From assembly GCF_000507845.1 (NCBI RefSeq), contig NZ_KI669454.1:1030604-1094603 (forward strand): DNA of 64,000 nt. The letters run 5' to 3'. Below the pieces are notes generated by a model. It did no database searches and was not told where the DNA came from. It saw nothing but the letters and a program-made list of their open reading frames with translations. The translations under genes were made by a program, and so were the position numbers. The DNA is from Helicobacter macacae MIT 99-5501 (GTDB lineage Bacteria > Campylobacterota > Campylobacteria > Campylobacterales > Helicobacteraceae). Shown here one piece after another: positions 26,593 to 34,305 of this stretch (its first letter is position 1; each line of letters begins with the position of its first letter).

Positions 26593-27330
26593 ATGTGTGC
26601 TTTATCAAACAAAAAACTAGCAAACCAAAAATCCTCCACACAATCCAAAGCACTGCAATCCAAAAAGACACAATCCAACAAATCAAAAACTACCATAAAG
26701 CCTAGCGACATTGCCACTATCAAGTCTCGCTTCTTATCCCACTACCCAAATGCAAAAACAGAGCTAGTCTATGCAAACACATATCAGCTTTTGGTATGTG
26801 TGATGCTCTCTGCCCAATGCACTGATAAGCGTGTAAATATCGTTACACCTGCACTTTTTGCTAGCTATCCCACACCTGCCGCACTCTCTCAAGCAAACAT
26901 TGATGAGCTAAAAGAAATTATAAAATCTGTTTCGTTTTTTAACAACAAAGCTACAAATCTAATCAAAATGGCAACGCAAGTAATGGATAGATTTGGCGGG
27001 GAAATCCCAACCACTCAAGAGGAGCTAAAATCTCTCGCAGGTGTGGGGCAAAAAACCGCAAATGTCGTGCTGATAGAAAGCCAAGAAGCAAATGTAATGG
27101 CGGTAGATACGCACTGCTTTCGCGTAGCCCATAGACTAGGACTAAGCAATGCAAAAAGCCCGCTAGATACAGAAGCGGACTTGACAAACGCCTTTAGGGA
27201 CAATCTAGCCACGCTACACCAAGCATTTGTGCTATTTGGGAGATACATTTGCAAAGCAGTAAAGCCACTATGCCAGCAGTGCTTTTTGCAAGAATTTTGC
27301 CTAAGCAAAAGCAATTTTAAGCCTGCGTAA
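26593..27330 (+). CDS. nth: Endonuclease III
   Basis: Nth is a DNA glycosylase/AP lyase for oxidised pyrimidines. The 245-residue protein has the helix-hairpin-helix motif LAGVGQKTANVVL (148-160) with catalytic K154, the catalytic aspartate D172 in AVDTHCFRVAHRL, and the four iron-sulphur cysteines in the expected C-X6-C-X2-C-X5-C spacing (C220, C227, C230, C236). A 30-residue Lys/Ser/Gln-rich N-terminal tail precedes the enzyme core. The ribosome site is AAAAAGGGCAAGA. The downstream order nth-fliN-fliO-tonB-pyrC resembles H. pylori HP0585-HP0581, with an extra CheX-like gene inserted. Confidence 0.95.
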   Translation: MCALSNKKLANQKSSTQSKALQSKKTQSNKSKTTIKPSDIATIKSRFLSHYPNAKTELVYANTYQLLVCVMLSAQCTDKRVNIVTPALFASYPTPAALSQANIDELKEIIKSVSFFNNKATNLIKMATQVMDRFGGEIPTTQEELKSLAGVGQKTANVVLIESQEANVMAVDTHCFRVAHRLGLSNAKSPLDTEADLTNAFRDNLATLHQAFVLFGRYICKAVKPLCQQCFLQEFCLSKSNFKPA

Positions 27331-27689
27331 AAGGCGATGAATTTTGATGAGTCTTTTGATGAATGTTATGCGTAGAATTTTGCACACTATATGTGGCTAA
27401 ATCCCAAAAAGGCACAAATATTGCTAGGTTTTGTTTATGGATTTGGTGTGTAGTTTAGTGTGTTTGTGTGGAGATTTTCTTTGGGTTTTGTGTTTGATTT
27501 TCGTGTGGATTTTTGTTATGTTGTTTTTGCGCTGGATTTTGCATAGATTTTGTCCAAATTTTGTGCGAAATTTTGCAAAAAGGCGTTGCAAGTAGCCTAA
27601 TAATGATATAATGACAAGCATATTTTGCGCTTAAGAGAAGCAATCTAGTGCTAAATTAAGCTACTTATGACACAAAAGGACAGGACACA
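27331..27689. other. Non-coding gap before the CheX-like gene
   Basis: This 359-bp gap is biased to G and T on the plus strand. I see no gene or RNA. A TATAAT at 27607-27612, with AATGA just before it, probably starts the flagellar transcript. Confidence 0.45.
27607..27612 (+). promoter_or_regulatory. Probable -10 box for the CheX-like gene/fliN/fliO
   Basis: A consensus TATAAT about 80 bp upstream of the CheX-like ATG. No sigma-54 or sigma-28 motif was seen in this gap. Confidence 0.5.
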
Positions 27690-28103
27690 ATGGAAATCAT
27701 CAAAGAAAGCTTTTTTGAAGTCATCAACAACTCTATCGGAGTTTCCCCACAAGAATCCATAATCCCCGTGAAAAGAGGGTATCTAGCCTCGATAGATACT
27801 TTTAGCAGGCAACGCGAGCTAGAAGTCTATCTTGTGTTTAATAAGAAGTTTTTGCACTTTATGTGTGAGAATTTTTTGGGCGAGGAAAATCCTAGCTTAG
27901 AAGCACTAGAAGATATGGCAAAAGAGCTTGCAAATCTCGTAGTAGGGCACGCAAAAGTTTTAGCACAAAATAAAAACCAAAATTTCACTATCTCCACACC
28001 ACAATATCTCGGCGTGCGCGTGATAAAAAACTACAATCACGGCTTGCATTTTCGCTTAAAAGGTGGCGGGCATTGCAGTATCTTTATGCGAAACAAAGAC
28101 TAG
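27690..28103 (+). CDS. CheX-like CheY-P phosphatase domain protein
   Basis: A 137-residue single-domain protein. Residues 70-90 (LEALEDMAKELANLVVGHAK) match the helix of CheC/CheX/FliY proteins, and ELAN (79-82) fits the ExxN active-site motif in which Glu and Asn attack phospho-CheY. The fold elsewhere agrees: a beta strand (ELEVYLVFNKKFLHFM) and a C-terminal HFRLKGGGHCSIFM. The gene lies 74 bp before fliN on the same strand. The function is predicted from motif and context. Confidence 0.75.
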   Translation: MEIIKESFFEVINNSIGVSPQESIIPVKRGYLASIDTFSRQRELEVYLVFNKKFLHFMCENFLGEENPSLEALEDMAKELANLVVGHAKVLAQNKNQNFTISTPQYLGVRVIKNYNHGLHFRLKGGGHCSIFMRNKD

Positions 28104-28177
28104 CAAATCTGCAATTCCGCAAAATAGCGCAAATACAATAGCTTAAAACGAGCTAAACAAAACAGCTAAGGACAAAA

Positions 28178-28543
28178 ATGGCAAAAGAGCAAAAATCTAT
28201 CCTTGATAGAAAGCGCACCCACACTCCAGAGGAAATCGAGCTTGCTACATATCTAGAAGAGATGATGGAGGATTATGAGGGATTGCTTGATATGGGTGTG
28301 GTTTTTACCGCCGATTTGGGCTCTACTAAGATTCCGCTTGCAGAAATACTAAAGTTTGAAAAAGGCTCAATCATTGATTTGCAAAAGCCAGCAGGGGAGA
28401 GTATAGATGTGTTTGTAAATGGCAGAATAGTAGGCAAAGGCGAAGTAATGGTGTATGAAAGAAGCCTAGCGATTCGCCTAAATGAAATCCTAGATTCCAA
28501 TGCGATAATCTACTATATCGCTAGGACAAGTCCTTACGAATAA
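28178..28543 (+). CDS. fliN: Flagellar motor switch protein FliN
   Basis: FliN forms the base of the C-ring and helps bind CheY-P. The 121-residue protein has an N-terminal helical lead and a SpoA/FliN domain (about 40-115): VVFTADLGSTKIPLAEILK, FEKGSIIDLQKPAGESIDVF, then NGRIVGKGEVMVYERSLAIR. Length is normal. It lies between the CheX-like gene and fliO, matching H. pylori HP0584. Confidence 0.93.
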   Translation: MAKEQKSILDRKRTHTPEEIELATYLEEMMEDYEGLLDMGVVFTADLGSTKIPLAEILKFEKGSIIDLQKPAGESIDVFVNGRIVGKGEVMVYERSLAIRLNEILDSNAIIYYIARTSPYE

Positions 28544-28572
28544 GCCCTACAAAAAGCAAACAAAGGGGAAAG

Positions 28573-29943
28573 ATGCTATTTGAGCAAAATAACTTCAGCA
28601 AAATTTTTCATAACTTTTTTGATGATTTTTGGTGCTTTAAAAGAGCGCGACTAGCTTTTTTTGGCTTTTTTGGCAGTGCTTTTGGTAGCACTCTTTGCGC
28701 TTTCTTGTTTTTTGCACTATTTATACTAAACGCACTTTTTTTATCCTTTGCCTTTGCTGATTCCAAAACCTCGCAAAATCTCTCAATCGTAAAACAAATC
28801 CAAGCATATCCCGATTCGGCACAAGATAGACTTGATGTTTTGTTGTTATTAGATTCTAGCTTTAGAGGCGAAGTGGGGAGTGCCACTATCGCAGATGAGC
28901 GACTTAGTGTGATTTCTAGCGTGGGCTTGCAAGAGAAGTGGAGCAAATCTTTTGCTAACTCGCCTATTTCTAAGCTAGAGATTATCCCGCACAATAACAA
29001 TCTCTACATAAACGCAAAAGGTCGCAAACGCTACTATCTAAAACCAAGTATTTCTAAGGATAAAAGCACGCTTAGACTTAGCTTTTATGCGGCGGATTCT
29101 CAAGTGCTAGATTCTTTGTTATCCACTACTCCTACGCTAAAAGCCACTCCCATAGAGGAAGTTTTTAGTGATTTGCAGGCTTCAAAGATTTCTAATAAGA
29201 TTTCTCAAATATCTAGTGATTCTCCAAATGGTGCAAATCCATTTGCTTACACAGCGCAAAACACGCAAACAAGGACAGATATAGGGCTTGATTCTGCCTT
29301 GCAGCCTAGCGCGAAGCCAAGTCAAGCAAATTCTCAAAATGCCAAAAATGCCCAAGATGATAACTTGTTTAATTGGGCTGCTATCGCACAAGGTGCGGAG
29401 TTTAACGCAAGCGATTATGCACTATATCTAGCCGTATTTGCTTTTGTGATTGCGCTTTTGCTGCTACTGCGCTATCTCATTCGCAGAAGTGGCAGTGCAA
29501 ATGCTTCGCTAAAGGTCGTTTCCCAAAGTCAAATTGATAGCAAAAACAAAGTCGTAATCTTTGAAACAAAAGACTATTTTTATATGGTGCTTTTGGGCGA
29601 GAAAAATAATATTTTGATTGACAAAATCCCTCGTAGTGGAGCTTCTCTCTCTGCAAAACCACTTACCGTAGGCTCTGTGCTAGAATCACTAGGCGAGCCA
29701 AAATCCACTCAATCTCGCCTAAAATCCACCCCAAGCACTTCCCAAAGTGCTTCAAGGGTAGCAGCTACCCCCTCTGCGCTATCCTCCCCCTCCCTAGCCA
29801 CACCAAAGCCAAGTGCTAAGCCTAGAAGTGCTACTCCTCAAGCAGCCGTGCCAAAGCCCTCTCCACTAGAATCGCTTACCATTGGAAATGAAAATTCTTT
29901 CAATCAAGATTTTTGGGACGCACTAAAAAGTGGCAAAAGATGA
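28573..29943 (+). CDS. fliO: Putative flagellar export protein FliO
   Basis: A 456-residue protein with an N-terminal hydrophobic segment (about residues 27-61, probably cleaved or membrane anchored) and a periplasmic domain of about 220 residues. One transmembrane segment follows (about 284-304, YLAVFAFVIALLLLLRYLIR), then a small cytoplasmic domain with the FliO-like pattern LKVVSQSQIDSKNKVVIFET. The tail is Ser/Pro/Ala-rich. H. pylori HP0583, described as FliO, sits in the same place between fliN and tonB. FliO assists assembly of the flagellar type III export gate. Only the TM-plus-cytoplasmic pattern supports the name; the large periplasmic part is not typical of enteric FliO. Confidence 0.75.
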   Translation: MLFEQNNFSKIFHNFFDDFWCFKRARLAFFGFFGSAFGSTLCAFLFFALFILNALFLSFAFADSKTSQNLSIVKQIQAYPDSAQDRLDVLLLLDSSFRGEVGSATIADERLSVISSVGLQEKWSKSFANSPISKLEIIPHNNNLYINAKGRKRYYLKPSISKDKSTLRLSFYAADSQVLDSLLSTTPTLKATPIEEVFSDLQASKISNKISQISSDSPNGANPFAYTAQNTQTRTDIGLDSALQPSAKPSQANSQNAKNAQDDNLFNWAAIAQGAEFNASDYALYLAVFAFVIALLLLLRYLIRRSGSANASLKVVSQSQIDSKNKVVIFETKDYFYMVLLGEKNNILIDKIPRSGASLSAKPLTVGSVLESLGEPKSTQSRLKSTPSTSQSASRVAATPSALSSPSLATPKPSAKPRSATPQAAVPKPSPLESLTIGNENSFNQDFWDALKSGKR

Positions 29944-29952
29944 GAATAGACT

Positions 29953-30720
29953 ATGAGACAAGCAGAAGCTCTTAGTGTGGGGTATAGCAATAGCGAGGAT
30001 AGATTTTGGGTTTCTTTGCTTTTGTCTGTTGTTTTGCATTGCTGTATCATAGCGATAGTTTGGTTTATAAACGAGCAGCTAAAAAAGCCAAAACTCCACA
30101 AAGTCGAACTAGAAAATATTTTGTTTCTAAAGCGTGGGGATAGCCTAGATAAAAACGACAACAAAGAGGGAATGACACCACCCTCTCTTGCAAGTCCAGA
30201 TAGCGCACCGACAACCCCTCCATCTAAGCCCACGCCAAATACTCAAGAAGCGGAGTATAGAGAGCAAAGACAAAGCAAAAGAGTGCCACTCCCAAAGCAA
30301 GAATCCAAAAAAACATATCAATCTTTAAACCAAATGAGCCAACCCGCACAGCAACCTTCCAAAGCGAGAGACCGCACTACTTCGCGTGCTATTAGCGAGC
30401 TGTATGGACGAGAATGGGGGGATTTGGGCAGTGAGGAAAAAGACTTCGTAACGAGCAATCTACGACAAATCGCTCGCATAACCCAAAGCTACTTAGAATA
30501 CCCACAAGCTGCGGGCTATCTAGGACAGCAGGGAGAAAATGCCGTAGAATTTTACCTCCTACCAAATGGCGACATAGAGGGGCTTAGGCTTATTCGCAGC
30601 TCCAAGTATAAGCTACTTGATGATAATTCTACAAAAACCATACGAATTGCTTTCAAAGATTATCCTCGTCCCAAAAAACGCACGCTTATTAGATTTCATA
30701 TCACTTATAAACTGCACTAG
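29953..30720 (+). CDS. tonB: TonB-family energy transducer
   Basis: The 255-residue protein has one N-terminal membrane anchor (about 18-39), a Pro/Ser/Thr-rich periplasmic spacer, and a C-terminal TonB domain: YPQAAGYLGQQGENAVEFYL, then LPNGDIEGLRLIRSSKYK. TonB passes proton-motive force from ExbB-ExbD to outer-membrane receptors. The HP0582 counterpart is in the same place in H. pylori. ExbB and ExbD are not in the window. It begins 10 bp after fliO. Confidence 0.87.
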   Translation: MRQAEALSVGYSNSEDRFWVSLLLSVVLHCCIIAIVWFINEQLKKPKLHKVELENILFLKRGDSLDKNDNKEGMTPPSLASPDSAPTTPPSKPTPNTQEAEYREQRQSKRVPLPKQESKKTYQSLNQMSQPAQQPSKARDRTTSRAISELYGREWGDLGSEEKDFVTSNLRQIARITQSYLEYPQAAGYLGQQGENAVEFYLLPNGDIEGLRLIRSSKYKLLDDNSTKTIRIAFKDYPRPKKRTLIRFHITYKLH

Positions 30721-30790
30721 ATTTTACTTCAAGGACTTGCAAGCAAATCAAAAACCTAAAAATCTAGCCATAAATTTTACAAGGAGAAAT

Positions 30791-31954
30791 ATGCGCTTAA
30801 AACTTACAAACCCGCTTGATATGCACTTGCACTTACGCGATGAAGCTATGCTAAAATCCGTGCTACACTTTAGTGCGAGTAGGTTTGCGGGTGCACTGAT
30901 AATGCCAAATCTAAATCCCCCAATCGATTCGCTAGATTTGGCTAATGCGTATAAAAGTAGGATTTTGGACGCGCTAGATTTTCTCTCAAAACACCAACAA
31001 AAGCAATCAAAAAAAACACAGCAAGACACACAACCCACAATCAAAAATTTTTATCCATTTTTGGCTTTGTATATTACCGATAATCTTAGCCTAGATGAGC
31101 TAGAAAAATGTGCTAAGAACGGATATAGGATTCTAAAACTTTATCCAAAAGGTGCTACCACAGGGAGTGAAAGCGGCGTAAAATCTATCCTTAGTCAAAA
31201 AATGCGTGATATTTTTGCTTGTGCGCAGGACTTGGGTATGATACTTTGCATACACGGGGAGAGCGCGGGGGAGGCTTTGCAAAGAGAATATGAGTTTGGC
31301 GAGATTTTTGCCTATATTGCCTCGCATTATCCCAGACTAAAAATCATCATTGAGCACCTTAGCGACCACCGCTCTTTGCCACTTTTAGAAGAGTTTGACA
31401 ACATTTATGCCACTCTTACGCTACACCATATCACACTTGATATTAGCGCACTTATAGGCGGGAGTTTGCAGCCTCATTATTTTTGCAAGCCCGTGCTAAA
31501 GCGCGTGATAGATAGGGAGGCTTTGGCACGATATGCTTTGAGTGCAAATCCAAAAGTTAGCTTTGGCTCTGACTCTGCTCCGCATAGCTTGTATGCCAAA
31601 CTCACACAAGGTGCGGCAGGGATTTTTAGCGCACCGTGTCTTTTGGAGCAGTTAGCGGAGTTTTTTGAAGCACACGATTGCTTGCAGAATTTGCAAGCCT
31701 TTGTAAGTGATAATGCGATGAAAATCTATGAGCTACAATCCCACTTTTCCTCGCTTCCACCAAAAATCATCACGCTAGAAAAATCTACAAACGCGATTCC
31801 AAATGTCGTGCATATCAAATCTAGCTCGCACGACACAAAAGCAAGCCACGCTAAAGAATGTGATTTTACAAAATCTAGCGATTATGATAAGTTTGCCACA
31901 GAGTGTGTTATTCCATTTCGCGCAGGCGAGCAAGTAGGGTGGAAACTCTGCTAA
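30791..31954 (+). CDS. pyrC: Dihydroorotase
   Basis: PyrC closes carbamoyl-aspartate to dihydroorotate in pyrimidine synthesis. The 387-residue sequence shows the metal motif DMHLHLRD at residues 10-17, the lysine expected to be carbamylated in ILKLYPKGATT, then ILCIHGESAGEAL, IIIEHLSDHRSLPLL and the late aspartate motif FGSDSAPHS. Translation starts at 30791 after AAGGAGAAAT; an open frame upstream to 30617 overlaps tonB and is not part of the protein. The C-terminal end is longer and more variable than in E. coli PyrC. Order matches HP0582-HP0581. Confidence 0.95.
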   Translation: MRLKLTNPLDMHLHLRDEAMLKSVLHFSASRFAGALIMPNLNPPIDSLDLANAYKSRILDALDFLSKHQQKQSKKTQQDTQPTIKNFYPFLALYITDNLSLDELEKCAKNGYRILKLYPKGATTGSESGVKSILSQKMRDIFACAQDLGMILCIHGESAGEALQREYEFGEIFAYIASHYPRLKIIIEHLSDHRSLPLLEEFDNIYATLTLHHITLDISALIGGSLQPHYFCKPVLKRVIDREALARYALSANPKVSFGSDSAPHSLYAKLTQGAAGIFSAPCLLEQLAEFFEAHDCLQNLQAFVSDNAMKIYELQSHFSSLPPKIITLEKSTNAIPNVVHIKSSSHDTKASHAKECDFTKSSDYDKFATECVIPFRAGEQVGWKLC

Positions 31955-32004
31955 ATTGCTTATAGCCCGCCTAGCAAACTCGCAAAATCACTTAAAGGCA
32001 TAAT

Positions 32005-34092
32005 ATGCAACTAGATAATTTCACAAAAAATCTCTCTGTCCTGCAAAGCATAGACCCAGCACTTTTTTGCGCGCTAACAAACTGCAAGCCAAATGAAAAA
32101 TATGAAGTGTTTATGGATAGCGACCCTGCTAATTATAATATTATCGATAAAGGCGACACAGATAAAAATCCAAGCAAAAACCCAAATGAGATTTTGGATA
32201 AACACACACAAAGCAATATAACTCAAAATGATTCTGCGCTAAATAACCAAACCTCTGATAATCCAATCCCCAATAACCCCACCCCCAATAATCCCACTCC
32301 TATGTATCTCTCCAAACCCATAGATGAGATAATGCAAAAAAACACCGAGTTAGTAGGCTACTCATATTACCCGTTTTTGTATATTTATGGGCTTGGAAAT
32401 GGCGTGCTACTAAAGCTACTTTTTAATGAACAACGACAGCGCATTGTCGTATTTGAGCCAGAATTGGAGGTTATTTTTATCGTGCTAAATCTGCTTGATT
32501 TCTCAAGCGAACTACAAAGTCAAAAGCTAGTGATTATCCACTCTAAGCAGGCAAATTATATTCGTATAGATTCTCTATTTGATAGCAACAAATACGCTAG
32601 AATCTTTGTAAAAACCTATGATTTGCTACTTTCGTGCAACTATTATGAAAAATACCAAGATGATATTTTGCGCATAAATGGTTATTTTATCAAAGCCATT
32701 GAGCAAGCCGTAGTGAGTGTAGGAAATGATGCAAAAGATTCTCTAGTAGGAATTTTGCATCACATAATAAACCTACCAGATGCCCTGCGCTCGCCAAATG
32801 TCGATGCGCTATATAGCGCACTGCGCGGTAGAGATACGGCTATCATCATATCCACAGGTCCTAGCCTACACAAGCAGCTTCCATTGCTAAAATCTATTAC
32901 ACCTTATGCGACTTTGCTTTGCATTGATGCGAGCTTCCCTATCCTATATAAGCACGGCATAAAGCCAGACATTGTAATAAGCCTAGAGCGCGTAAAAGAA
33001 AGTGCTAAATTTTACACTGATACACCAAAGATTGCCCAAGAGGGCGTGATATTTGCACTTACTTCTATCGTGCATAGCGATACCAAAAACGCCATAACAA
33101 AAGGCGTAAAGCAATTTAGCTTCCGTCCATTTGGCTACACGAGCCTTTTTGAATTTCACGAGTATGGTTATCTAGGTGTGGGAATGAGCGCGGCAAATAT
33201 GGCGTATGAAATCGCTAGGGGAGCGAAATTTAAGCGGTGTGTGTTTATCGGGCAGGATTTGGCTTTTGGCGATGATGGAAACACACACTCACAAGATGCG
33301 ATATATGGCACAAAAGAGAGGCAATACAAGCAAGAGGGCATAATGATACCCAAATACGGCGGTGGAGGCGAGGTAGAAACTAGCAAGGTTTGGAAGCTGT
33401 TTTTGCATTTTTTTGAAAAAGACATAGCCCACACGCAAGGTATGGAAGTGATAAACTCCACAGAGGGCGGCGCACGCATACACGGCACAAAAGAAATCCC
33501 CTTTGCCAAAGTATGCGAAATGATAAAATCTAGCCCAAAATCTAGCCTAAATCTAACCCCTCCAAGCCAAAAGATAAGCCAAAAAAATATAATCCTAGCT
33601 TACAAAAAATGCCTAGATATAATCAACTACGGCACAAAGCAAAAAAAGCGCATAGAGAGGTTGTTTTTGCGACTTGTAAAAGAGCTAGAAAAGGTAGAAA
33701 AGCTAAACAAAAAAGGACAGCTAGATAGGATAGATTTTGATAAATTAAGTGATTTGAGCGAACAGCTAGAGGGGATAAAATCCCTCTTTAGTGAGCTAAA
33801 ATTTACCAACTATTTTTTGGACGCGATTCAGTCTTACATTTTTCATCAAGAGCTAGACATAGCCAAAGTCGTGGCGACATACACCCAAGATGATGACGCG
33901 CTAAAAGCAAAGCAACTAGAGTGGTTGTATTATCATAAGTATTGGCTTTTTTCGCTTGCAGGTGGGATAGACTGCGTGATAGAATCCATAAAGCGTGGGC
34001 TAGGGCAGTGGAGTGAGGAGGATAATGCTATACTAAAAAAAGCAGGTGTGAAAATACTAGAAATACAATCAAGCGCGAAATCTAGCGATTAG
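32005..34092 (+). CDS. Maf-type motility-associated glycosyltransferase (DUF115)
   Basis: This 695-residue protein is a member of the Maf/DUF115 family, which transfers nonulosonic acids such as pseudaminic acid to flagellin. Its core has the family motif AIIISTGPSLHKQLPLL, followed by ATLLCIDASFPILYKHGIKP and later RCVFIGQDLAFGDDGNTHSQ. A low-complexity region at about 75-99 contains Asn/Pro/Thr repeats (NNPTPNNPTPM). The C-terminal third is helical and Lys/Glu-rich. The gene is 50 bp after pyrC and close to flagellar genes. The exact sugar and target cannot be read from sequence. Confidence 0.87.
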   Translation: MQLDNFTKNLSVLQSIDPALFCALTNCKPNEKYEVFMDSDPANYNIIDKGDTDKNPSKNPNEILDKHTQSNITQNDSALNNQTSDNPIPNNPTPNNPTPMYLSKPIDEIMQKNTELVGYSYYPFLYIYGLGNGVLLKLLFNEQRQRIVVFEPELEVIFIVLNLLDFSSELQSQKLVIIHSKQANYIRIDSLFDSNKYARIFVKTYDLLLSCNYYEKYQDDILRINGYFIKAIEQAVVSVGNDAKDSLVGILHHIINLPDALRSPNVDALYSALRGRDTAIIISTGPSLHKQLPLLKSITPYATLLCIDASFPILYKHGIKPDIVISLERVKESAKFYTDTPKIAQEGVIFALTSIVHSDTKNAITKGVKQFSFRPFGYTSLFEFHEYGYLGVGMSAANMAYEIARGAKFKRCVFIGQDLAFGDDGNTHSQDAIYGTKERQYKQEGIMIPKYGGGGEVETSKVWKLFLHFFEKDIAHTQGMEVINSTEGGARIHGTKEIPFAKVCEMIKSSPKSSLNLTPPSQKISQKNIILAYKKCLDIINYGTKQKKRIERLFLRLVKELEKVEKLNKKGQLDRIDFDKLSDLSEQLEGIKSLFSELKFTNYFLDAIQSYIFHQELDIAKVVATYTQDDDALKAKQLEWLYYHKYWLFSLAGGIDCVIESIKRGLGQWSEEDNAILKKAGVKILEIQSSAKSSD

Positions 34093-34305
34093 CTTTGGTG
34101 CAAAAATCATAAGGTAACGCAATCACTAAAAACAATCCATTTTGCAAATGTGGCAATTTAACACACCTATACAAATTTAATCAAAGCTAGTAGCAATCCT
34201 GCGATAGTGAGCCGTGCAGTGATGAGCCATTTAACAAATCATATTTAGATTCTAGTATTTTTAGCTCTAGCTTCTTAGTGTCATCTCTAGCAAGCGCAAT
34301 TTTAT

